The notes under the pieces: generated by a model
Seen by the model: only the letters and a program-made list of their open reading frames with translations
Database searches by the model: none
What the model was told of the DNA's origin: nothing
In this document: piece by piece, positions 1 to 8,513 of the stretch
Layout: every line of letters starts with the position of its first letter
How positions within the stretch are numbered: the stretch's first letter is position 1
Program-made: the position numbers and the translations under genes
Origin: Mucor racemosus
Taxonomy: Eukaryota > Mucoromycota > Mucoromycetes > Mucorales > Mucoraceae
DNA: 19,883 nt
Assembly (NCBI GenBank): GCA_027405735.1
Contig: JAPEHQ010000038.1
Coordinates: forward strand, 1 to 19,883
Reading direction: 5' to 3'

Positions 1-1602
1 CTTAAATTGAGAAAGCGCATTTGAAATGAGAATAAGTCGAGAAAATACTAAGGTAAAGTCTAGATTATTTTTCATTCATATACCAGGATATCTAGGTTTT
101 GGATGGCTGTAAAGACTTTTTTTATTTTTTTATAAATTTTGTGAGGGCACTTTTTCTGTTATAGAGATCCATGAAGGGATGATGGCAGGTATGCAAGGGT
201 AAAACAATAGATAGTGCTCATTAGCGTCTATCCAACGAATTTTATCTCGTCAAAAAATATTAATTTTTGGTCGAGAAAATTGAGATTGAATGATTGATTT
301 TTGGTGATACAAAAAGGATTCATTTTGAACGAGGATATACAAGGATAATTTTCGGTTTTACAAAAAAATTCAAAAAAATGTATATCCCCACGAAAATAGG
401 GCTACAGCTACGTATAATACTCATTTTGTAGATACTTTTGTTGCGCATAATGTAAAATAAAATATGTTGGGGTTGCATTTGAGTGAAAGGTACTTTTTGA
501 TCAAACCGTTAAATTTGATATTAAATTTGCTAGAGATTTTATGAAAAAAACATTTTCAAAACCTACATAGATCGATTCAGAATTAAAACTGAACCCAAGA
601 TATTTAATACGGTAGTTCAACTTACTATGCATTTTTGTGAGTAATTAAACATACAAGGTTTTTTTGGATTTTTTTGGATTTTTTTTCCATTTGAACACTT
701 TTTGAATTCAAGCTCAGTTACATGTGCATATCTGATTATACAATTTTATATGGTGATATTCAAAATTGGAGCGTGCCCCCATTTCAATAGATAATCAGGA
801 AATGAAAAATGTAGGGCTATATTTGAGATGCTATAGAATCTTGTCAAAAGAGCTATTTCTCTTCATGTTGATTTCTCAGCGAGTACAAGGGCTTCAAACG
901 TGAAACACTTGCTTTTACCCCAGCTTAAAAACACAATCTATGTCAAATATCTCGAGTTTTTAAAAGCTTGCAAATAATACTTTCAAAGCTAAACCTTCTT
1001 GTTTTTTAATGTTTTATTATACATTAAAGTTTCAGGAGTGGTTTTTTTTTTGGATAATTTTTGGACCCCTAGACCTTGTAATTGTAAATCCTGTTTTGTT
1101 TTGTTTTTCTGTTTTGTAGTTTTAACAATTTGGAGAATTTTCACATTTTTTTACAAAAGTATCAGCAGAAATCAGGCAACCAACTTTGCTGCGGTAAAAT
1201 TTGCTGCTAAAAACGAGTCTGCAATTCATTTTACTGTATCTATTAATTTTGTCGAGATTTTTATGATACAAATTTGGTTGGAGTTTAGTAAATACGCCTA
1301 TGGCAACCCTTAAATTTTATTATAAAGCCTTATTTGAACACATGATAAAAGTTGTTGAACAATTTATTCCACACATTTTGATATATAATTCTAAACGTCA
1401 AGTCTAGTTTCAAGAATTTTACCGGACAAAATAAGGGAAAAAACGAGAATATTTGTAGTGGTAAAGAATTTGAATAGAATGTTTTCTTGAAAAGCGGTAG
1501 GGATCGATTCAAGATTGTATAGGTAACAAAGTTTATTAAGTGAAGCAAGGATGGTTACTATAGTGATTGTTTCATAAATTTGAATGATGCAAAGATGGCC
1601 AG
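1..1602. repeat. Unit 1: short variant lacking the 687-bp cassette segment
   Basis: This copy matches the core of the other units but passes straight from a single 113-bp repeat (1281-1393) into the downstream core sequence AACGTCAAGTCTAG. It has no gene-fragment insert and no second repeat. Removing 687 bp from 2,304 predicts 1,617 bp; the 1,602 observed is explained by about 15 net single-base losses, almost all in A or T runs (for example the runs near 306, 361, 395 and 504). It also has an extra A near 78 and a C to A change near 207. Real as a structural variant if the assembly is right; the single-base differences are probably sequence errors. Confidence 0.93.
1281..1393 (+). repeat. 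Single 113-bp repeat in unit 1 (cassette-free junction)
   Basis: This is identical in length and, by eye, in sequence to repeats A and B of the other units. Its left flank (TTTGGTTG) is that of repeat A and its right flank (AACGTCAAGTC) is that of repeat B. It is therefore a clean A/B hybrid, as expected from recombination between A and B or from an unoccupied ancestral site. Confidence 0.95.
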
Positions 1603-2270
1603 CTTAAAATTGAGAAAGCGCATTTGAAATGAGAATAAGTCGAGAAAATACTAAGGTAAAGTCTAGATTATTTTTCATTCTATACCAGGATATCTAGGTT
1701 TTGGATGGCTGTAAAGACTTTTTTTATTTTTTTATAAATTTTGTGAGGGCACTTTTTCTGTTATAGAGATCCATGAAGGGATGATGGCAGGTATGCAAGG
1801 GTAAAACCATAGGATAGTGCTCATTAGCGTCTATCCAACGAATTTTATCTCGTCAAAAAATATTAATTTTTGGTCGAGAAAATTGAGATTGAATGATTGA
1901 TTTTTGGTGATACAAAAAAGGATTCATTTTGAACGAGGATATACAAGGATAAATTTTCGGTTTTACAAAAAAAAATTCAAAAAAATGTATATCCCCACGA
2001 AAAATAGGGCTACAGCTACGTATAAATACTCATTTTGTAGATACTTTTGTTGCGCATAATGTAAAAATAAAATATGTTGGGGTTGCATTTGAGTGAAAGG
2101 TACTTTTTGATCAAAAACCGTTAAAATTTGATATTAAATTTGCTAGAGATTTTATGAAAAAAACATTTTCAAAACCTACATAGATCGATTCAGAATTAAA
2201 AACTGAACCCAAGATATTTAATACGGTAGTTCAACTTACTATGCATTTTTGTGAGTAATTAAACATACAA

Positions 2271-2303
2271 GGTTTTTTTTGGATTTTTTTGGATTTTTTT
2301 TCC
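2271..2303 (+). repeat. Short tandem tract of GGATTTTTTT type
   Basis: Two adjacent copies of GGATTTTTTT follow GGTTTTTTTT, making a three-step microsatellite-like run with period about ten. It recurs in every unit. Unit 1 (near 660) and unit 9 (near 18391) have shortened versions, each missing single bases. Confidence 0.8.
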
Positions 2304-2656
2304 ATTTGAACACTTTTTGAATTCAAGCTCAGTTACATGTGCATATCTGATTATACAATTTTATATGGTGATATTCAAAATTGGAGCGTGCCCCCATTTC
2401 AATAGATAATCAGGAAATGAAAAATGTAGGGCTATATTTGAGATGCTATAGAATCTTGTCAAAAGAGCTATTTCTCTTCATGTTGATTTCTCAGCGAGTA
2501 CAAGGGCTTCAAACGTGAAACACTTGCTTTTACCCCAGCTTAAAAACACAATCTATGTCAAATATCTCGAGTTTTTAAAAGCTTGCAAATAATACTTTCA
2601 AAGCTAAACCTTCTTGTTTTTTAATGTTTTATTATACATTAAAGTTTCAGGAGTGG

Positions 2657-2670
2657 TTTTTTTTTTTGGG
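2657..2670 (+). repeat. Long poly-T tract, length-variable between units
   Basis: This is the longest homopolymer in the unit. Run lengths from unit 1 to unit 9 are 10, 11 (followed by an extra G), 12, 12, 12, 12, 11, 12 and 10 T. The variation alone creates or removes the upstream part of a 70-104-codon plus-strand frame, so that frame should not be taken as a gene. Confidence 0.85.
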
Positions 2671-2801
2671 ATAATTTTTGGACCCCTAGACCTTGTAATT
2701 GTAAATCCTGTTTTGTTTTGTTTTTCTGTTTTGTAGTTTTAACAATTTGGAGAATTTTCACATTTTTTTACAAAAGTATCAGCAGAAATCAGGCAACCAA
2801 C

Positions 2802-2830
2802 TTTGCTGCGGTAAAATTTGCTGCTAAAAA
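2802..2830 (+). repeat. Imperfect 15-bp tandem duplication
   Basis: TTTGCTGCGGTAAAA is followed directly by TTTGCTGCTAAAAA. The second copy lacks one G and differs slightly. It is the most GC-rich small motif in the core and is present in all units. No function is recognised. Confidence 0.7.
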
Positions 2831-2897
2831 CGAGTCTGCAATTCATTTTACTGTATCTATTAATTTTGTCGAGATTTTTATGATACAAATTTGGTTG

Positions 2898-3010
2898 GAG
2901 TTTAGTAAATACGCCTATGGCAACCCTTAAATTTTATTATAAAGCCTTATTTGAACACATGATAAAAGTTGTTGAACAATTTATTCCACACATTTTGATA
3001 TATAATTCTA
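2898..3010 (+). repeat. 113-bp direct repeat A, left of the insert
   Basis: It starts GAGTTTAGTAAATACG and ends ATATATAATTCTA. It is an exact copy of 3585-3697, at a distance of 687 bp, and identity stops abruptly at both ends (G versus T on the left, C versus A on the right). It does not begin TG or end CA, and no primer-binding site or polypurine tract adjoins it, so it is not an obvious LTR. At 113 bp it is far too long to be a target-site duplication. Read on the minus strand, it supplies 21 further codons and a TAA stop to the frame of the adjoining gene fragment. Confidence 0.96.
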
Positions 3011-3584
3011 CTGTAGGAGATCAAATCATCAGCCATGCTGTTGATGTTCACAGGAATGGTGGCCTTTTGCTCCTTTGTCATGATATAAACTCCAGGTTCC
3101 GGAGTCATCATTGTCCAGTGTTTAACTGCTTGGCCTATTAAACCAAAATTAAGTTAGTTGCTATTGACTTACAGTATGCATCGAAAAAATATTACTATTA
3201 TTACCATGAACGTGAATGAAGTGAAATTTAATTTTTTTAAAAGATTCAAATGATCCATGACTATTTTTGCAGGCGAGAGTCTTCAATATGGCAAGAAGCC
3301 CAAACATGGCTTTGGTATGATCAAAGGCAATCTTGTCTTGAGTTGCTTGACCCAGAGCAGAAGAAACCTCAAGAAGCAAAAGTTCTTGCTTATCAGCATT
3401 AATTCTTATTTTGCCATCTGCATAGTATTTGAAACGATTGTCAAGTAATCCTTGCTTGCTTAGTTGTTCAGTCATAGAAGTCAATTTAATTTCTCCGGGT
3501 ATATAAGTAATGTCATACTTCTTATTACGAAGCATACGAGAACATACTTGCAAACAAGGCTTTATCAAATTACTGTTGAGGCAT
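3011..3584 (-). pseudogene. Truncated two-exon fragment of an uncharacterised fungal-type protein gene (unit 2 copy)
   Basis: On the minus strand, exon 1 (about 3571 to 3205) and exon 2 (3134 to 3011) are joined by a 70-nt intron and read about 162 codons with no stop. There is no ATG at the 5' end: the frame is open back to a stop in repeat B, and the first in-frame TTG is at 3568. Exon 1 encodes NKKYDITYIPGEIKL, then KYYADGKIRINADKQEL, LEVSSALGQATQDK and HTKAMFGLLAILKTLAC, and ends KKIKFHFIHVHG. Exon 2 continues QAVKHWTMMTPEPGVYIMTK and ends at NSMADDLISY. This E-V-S-x-A-L, F-G-L-L-A-x-L-K-T and H-G-x-x-x-x-W layout resembles, from memory, a large family of hypothetical proteins in Mucoromycota fungi. 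I know no function for it. Read-through into repeat A adds 21 codons and stops at 2949-2947. Truncated at both ends, so probably a captured relic. The absence of internal stops is notable, but the identity of all copies gives no test of selection. Confidence 0.62.
3135..3204 (-). other. 70-nt spliceosomal intron in the gene fragment
   Basis: On the minus strand the intron starts GTAATAATAG (3204) and ends TTTAATAG (3135). A CTAAC branch-site match has its adenine at 3154, 19 nt before the acceptor. The flanking exon ends CATG in phase 1, and joining G to GC makes a Gly codon that keeps the frame (HVHG then QAVKHW). A second donor with better consensus (GTAAGT at 3172) would give a 38-nt intron but shifts frame to a stop within nine codons, so I prefer the 70-nt form. 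Without removal, exon 1 reads through to a stop at 3161-3163. Confidence 0.65.
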
Positions 3585-3697
3585 GAGTTTAGTAAATACG
3601 CCTATGGCAACCCTTAAATTTTATTATAAAGCCTTATTTGAACACATGATAAAAGTTGTTGAACAATTTATTCCACACATTTTGATATATAATTCTA
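3585..3697 (+). repeat. 113-bp direct repeat B, right of the insert
   Basis: This is an exact second copy of repeat A. On the minus strand it lies immediately upstream of the gene fragment and contributes TTTACTAAACTC, which could act as a branch site for the possible acceptor CTCAACAG just inside the insert (AG at 3574-3573). That use is conjecture. Confidence 0.96.
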
Positions 3698-3906
3698 AAC
3701 GTCAAGTCTAGTTTCAAGAATTTTACCGGACAAAATAAGGGAAAAAACGAGAATATTTGTAGTGGTAAAGAATTTGAATAGAATGTTTTCTTGAAAAGCG
3801 GTAGGGATCGATTCAAGATTGTATAGGTAACAAAGTTTATTAAGTGAAGCAAGGATGGTTACTATAGTGATTGTTTCATAAATTTGAATGATGCAAAGAT
3901 GGCCAG

Positions 3907-6209
3907 CTTAAAATTGAGAAAGCGCATTTGAAATGAGAATAAGTCGAGAAAATACTAAGGTAAAGTCTAGATTATTTTTCATTCTATACCAGGATATCTA
4001 GGTTTTGGATGGCTGTAAAGACTTTTTTTATTTTTTTATAAATTTTGTGAGGGCACTTTTTCTGTTATAGAGATCCATGAAGGGATGATGGCAGGTATGC
4101 AAGGGTAAAACCATAGGATAGTGCTCATTAGCGTCTATCCAACGAATTTTATCTCGTCAAAAAATATTAATTTTTGGTCGAGAAAATTGAGATTGAATGA
4201 TTGATTTTTGGTGATACAAAAAAGGATTCATTTTGAACGAGGATATACAAGGATAAATTTTCGGTTTTACAAAAAAAATTCAAAAAAATGTATATCCCCA
4301 CGAAAAATAGGGCTACAGCTACGTATAAATACTCATTTTGTAGATACTTTTGTTGCGCATAATGTAAAAATAAAATATGTTGGGGTTGCATTTGAGTGAA
4401 AGGTACTTTTTGATCAAAAACCGTTAAAATTTGATATTAAATTTGCTAGAGATTTTATGAAAAAAACATTTTCAAAACCTACATAGATCGATTCAGAATT
4501 AAAAACTGAACCCAAGATATTTAATACGGTAGTTCAACTTACTATGCATTTTTGTGAGTAATTAAACATACAAGGTTTTTTTTGGATTTTTTTGGATTTT
4601 TTTTCCATTTGAACACTTTTTGAATTCAAGCTCAGTTACATGTGCATATCTGATTATACAATTTTATATGGTGATATTCAAAATTGGAGCGTGCCCCCAT
4701 TTCAATAGATAATCAGGAAATGAAAAATGTAGGGCTATATTTGAGATGCTATAGAATCTTGTCAAAAGAGCTATTTCTCTTCATGTTGATTTCTCAGCGA
4801 GTACAAGGGCTTCAAACGTGAAACACTTGCTTTTACCCCAGCTTAAAAACACAATCTATGTCAAATATCTCGAGTTTTTAAAAGCTTGCAAATAATACTT
4901 TCAAAGCTAAACCTTCTTGTTTTTTAATGTTTTATTATACATTAAAGTTTCAGGAGTGGTTTTTTTTTTTTGGATAATTTTTGGACCCCTAGACCTTGTA
5001 ATTGTAAATCCTGTTTTGTTTTGTTTTTCTGTTTTGTAGTTTTAACAATTTGGAGAATTTTCACATTTTTTTACAAAAGTATCAGCAGAAATCAGGCAAC
5101 CAACTTTGCTGCGGTAAAATTTGCTGCTAAAAACGAGTCTGCAATTCATTTTACTGTATCTATTAATTTTGTCGAGATTTTTATGATACAAATTTGGTTG
5201 GAGTTTAGTAAATACGCCTATGGCAACCCTTAAATTTTATTATAAAGCCTTATTTGAACACATGATAAAAGTTGTTGAACAATTTATTCCACACATTTTG
5301 ATATATAATTCTACTGTAGGAGATCAAATCATCAGCCATGCTGTTGATGTTCACAGGAATGGTGGCCTTTTGCTCCTTTGTCATGATATAAACTCCAGGT
5401 TCCGGAGTCATCATTGTCCAGTGTTTAACTGCTTGGCCTATTAAACCAAAATTAAGTTAGTTGCTATTGACTTACAGTATGCATCGAAAAAATATTACTA
5501 TTATTACCATGAACGTGAATGAAGTGAAATTTAATTTTTTTAAAAGATTCAAATGATCCATGACTATTTTTGCAGGCGAGAGTCTTCAATATGGCAAGAA
5601 GCCCAAACATGGCTTTGGTATGATCAAAGGCAATCTTGTCTTGAGTTGCTTGACCCAGAGCAGAAGAAACCTCAAGAAGCAAAAGTTCTTGCTTATCAGC
5701 ATTAATTCTTATTTTGCCATCTGCATAGTATTTGAAACGATTGTCAAGTAATCCTTGCTTGCTTAGTTGTTCAGTCATAGAAGTCAATTTAATTTCTCCG
5801 GGTATATAAGTAATGTCATACTTCTTATTACGAAGCATACGAGAACATACTTGCAAACAAGGCTTTATCAAATTACTGTTGAGGCATGAGTTTAGTAAAT
5901 ACGCCTATGGCAACCCTTAAATTTTATTATAAAGCCTTATTTGAACACATGATAAAAGTTGTTGAACAATTTATTCCACACATTTTGATATATAATTCTA
6001 AACGTCAAGTCTAGTTTCAAGAATTTTACCGGACAAAATAAGGGAAAAAACGAGAATATTTGTAGTGGTAAAGAATTTGAATAGAATGTTTTCTTGAAAA
6101 GCGGTAGGGATCGATTCAAGATTGTATAGGTAACAAAGTTTATTAAGTGAAGCAAGGATGGTTACTATAGTGATTGTTTCATAAATTTGAATGATGCAAA
6201 GATGGCCAG
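3907..6209. repeat. Unit 3: full unit, 2,303 bp
   Basis: Repeat A 5201-5313, insert 5314-5887, repeat B 5888-6000. It is one base shorter than the reference because the poly-A near 4271 has eight A instead of nine. That change opens a slightly different short frame there, which shows how fragile the small frames in the core are. Confidence 0.97.
5314..5887 (-). pseudogene. Gene fragment, unit 3 copy
   Basis: Same sequence as the 3011-3584 copy. Exon 1 is about 5874 to 5508, the intron 5507 to 5438, exon 2 5437 to 5314. Both exons are open. Confidence 0.62.
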
Positions 6210-8513
6210 CTTAAAATTGAGAAAGCGCATTTGAAATGAGAATAAGTCGAGAAAATACTAAGGTAAAGTCTAGATTATTTTTCATTCTATACCAGGATAT
6301 CTAGGTTTTGGATGGCTGTAAAGACTTTTTTTATTTTTTTATAAATTTTGTGAGGGCACTTTTTCTGTTATAGAGATCCATGAAGGGATGATGGCAGGTA
6401 TGCAAGGGTAAAACCATAGGATAGTGCTCATTAGCGTCTATCCAACGAATTTTATCTCGTCAAAAAATATTAATTTTTGGTCGAGAAAATTGAGATTGAA
6501 TGATTGATTTTTGGTGATACAAAAAAGGATTCATTTTGAACGAGGATATACAAGGATAAATTTTCGGTTTTACAAAAAAAAATTCAAAAAAATGTATATC
6601 CCCACGAAAAATAGGGCTACAGCTACGTATAAATACTCATTTTGTAGATACTTTTGTTGCGCATAATGTAAAAATAAAATATGTTGGGGTTGCATTTGAG
6701 TGAAAGGTACTTTTTGATCAAAAACCGTTAAAATTTGATATTAAATTTGCTAGAGATTTTATGAAAAAAACATTTTCAAAACCTACATAGATCGATTCAG
6801 AATTAAAAACTGAACCCAAGATATTTAATACGGTAGTTCAACTTACTATGCATTTTTGTGAGTAATTAAACATACAAGGTTTTTTTTGGATTTTTTTGGA
6901 TTTTTTTTCCATTTGAACACTTTTTGAATTCAAGCTCAGTTACATGTGCATATCTGATTATACAATTTTATATGGTGATATTCAAAATTGGAGCGTGCCC
7001 CCATTTCAATAGATAATCAGGAAATGAAAAATGTAGGGCTATATTTGAGATGCTATAGAATCTTGTCAAAAGAGCTATTTCTCTTCATGTTGATTTCTCA
7101 GCGAGTACAAGGGCTTCAAACGTGAAACACTTGCTTTTACCCCAGCTTAAAAACACAATCTATGTCAAATATCTCGAGTTTTTAAAAGCTTGCAAATAAT
7201 ACTTTCAAAGCTAAACCTTCTTGTTTTTTAATGTTTTATTATACATTAAAGTTTCAGGAGTGGTTTTTTTTTTTTGGATAATTTTTGGACCCCTAGACCT
7301 TGTAATTGTAAATCCTGTTTTGTTTTGTTTTTCTGTTTTGTAGTTTTAACAATTTGGAGAATTTTCACATTTTTTTACAAAAGTATCAGCAGAAATCAGG
7401 CAACCAACTTTGCTGCGGTAAAATTTGCTGCTAAAAACGAGTCTGCAATTCATTTTACTGTATCTATTAATTTTGTCGAGATTTTTATGATACAAATTTG
7501 GTTGGAGTTTAGTAAATACGCCTATGGCAACCCTTAAATTTTATTATAAAGCCTTATTTGAACACATGATAAAAGTTGTTGAACAATTTATTCCACACAT
7601 TTTGATATATAATTCTACTGTAGGAGATCAAATCATCAGCCATGCTGTTGATGTTCACAGGAATGGTGGCCTTTTGCTCCTTTGTCATGATATAAACTCC
7701 AGGTTCCGGAGTCATCATTGTCCAGTGTTTAACTGCTTGGCCTATTAAACCAAAATTAAGTTAGTTGCTATTGACTTACAGTATGCATCGAAAAAATATT
7801 ACTATTATTACCATGAACGTGAATGAAGTGAAATTTAATTTTTTTAAAAGATTCAAATGATCCATGACTATTTTTGCAGGCGAGAGTCTTCAATATGGCA
7901 AGAAGCCCAAACATGGCTTTGGTATGATCAAAGGCAATCTTGTCTTGAGTTGCTTGACCCAGAGCAGAAGAAACCTCAAGAAGCAAAAGTTCTTGCTTAT
8001 CAGCATTAATTCTTATTTTGCCATCTGCATAGTATTTGAAACGATTGTCAAGTAATCCTTGCTTGCTTAGTTGTTCAGTCATAGAAGTCAATTTAATTTC
8101 TCCGGGTATATAAGTAATGTCATACTTCTTATTACGAAGCATACGAGAACATACTTGCAAACAAGGCTTTATCAAATTACTGTTGAGGCATGAGTTTAGT
8201 AAATACGCCTATGGCAACCCTTAAATTTTATTATAAAGCCTTATTTGAACACATGATAAAAGTTGTTGAACAATTTATTCCACACATTTTGATATATAAT
8301 TCTAAACGTCAAGTCTAGTTTCAAGAATTTTACCGGACAAAATAAGGGAAAAAACGAGAATATTTGTAGTGGTAAAGAATTTGAATAGAATGTTTTCTTG
8401 AAAAGCGGTAGGGATCGATTCAAGATTGTATAGGTAACAAAGTTTATTAAGTGAAGCAAGGATGGTTACTATAGTGATTGTTTCATAAATTTGAATGATG
8501 CAAAGATGGCCAG
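6210..8513. repeat. Unit 4: full unit, 2,304 bp
   Basis: Repeat A 7505-7617, insert 7618-8191, repeat B 8192-8304. I see no difference from units 5 and 6. Confidence 0.97.
7618..8191 (-). pseudogene. Gene fragment, unit 4 copy
   Basis: Exon 1 about 8178 to 7812, intron 7811 to 7742, exon 2 7741 to 7618. No difference seen from the unit 2 copy. Confidence 0.62.

Larger units (their letters stand above)
1603..2897. other. Non-coding AT-rich core of the unit (reference copy)
   Basis: This 1.3-kb stretch, with the 209 bp at 3698-3906, forms the core found in every unit. I find no credible gene. Open frames are short, rich in Phe, Leu, Ile and Lys as expected of AT-rich random sequence, and change length between copies with the poly-T and poly-A runs. 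The sequence holds many T7-T12 and A6-A9 tracts and scattered CGAG/TCGAG-containing words (for example TCGAGAAAA near 1641 and 1874), which may be remnants of older short repeats. No tRNA, rRNA or transposase signature is visible. The same description applies to the corresponding stretches 3907-5200, 6210-7504, 8514-9808, 10818-12112, 13122-14415, 15425-16717 and 17726-19009. Confidence 0.75.
1603..3906. repeat. Unit 2: full 2,304-bp unit
   Basis: This is the first complete unit and is used here as the reference. Core occupies 1603-2897 and 3698-3906, repeat A 2898-3010, insert 3011-3584, repeat B 3585-3697. Its only peculiarity against the inner consensus is at 2668, where the last T of the 12-T run is a G, giving TTTGGG. 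Confidence 0.97.

Noticed and set aside
999..1313. Plus-strand frame of 70-104 codons (DNFWTPRPCN, IFTFFYKSIS) found in every unit
   Set aside because: Its start and length change (70, 87, 101 or 104 codons) with the length of the poly-T run in each copy. The composition is Phe/Ile/Val-rich as expected from AT-rich DNA, and no family is recognised.
2917..3141. Plus-strand 74-codon frame starting in repeat A (MATLKFYYKAL) and crossing exon 2
   Set aside because: It runs antisense to exon 2 and across the insert boundary. Its second half is the reverse complement of a better-supported coding exon.
3257..3448. Plus-strand 63-codon frame opposite exon 1 (and the same in other units)
   Set aside because: It is the complementary shadow of the minus-strand exon. 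The minus-strand reading has coherent protein composition and a matching intron.
2898..3697. Insert with 113-bp direct repeats as a miniature LTR (TRIM-like) element, with unit 1 as a solo LTR
   Set aside because: The structure is superficially similar, but the repeat does not start TG or end CA, and no primer-binding site, polypurine tract or flanking short target duplication is visible. The interior is a gene fragment with an intron antisense to any obvious order.
3811..3819. GATCGATTC words (also near 2184) matching a loose tRNA/Pol III B-box pattern
   Set aside because: There is no matching A-box at a proper distance and no cloverleaf stems around them. A nine-base degenerate match is expected by chance.
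3634..3852. Minus-strand 72-codon frame beginning MLHLINFV, starting in the core and ending in the 113-bp repeat
   Set aside because: It spans the repeat/core boundary, is low-complexity and hydrophobic, and its end is shared with every other use of the repeat. No motif or ribosome or splice context supports it.
4167..4399. Overlapping plus- and minus-strand frames of about 63-74 codons in the core of unit 3
   Set aside because: They appear only where a poly-A run loses one base (also at 18026-18244 in unit 9). They are absent from the consensus units.
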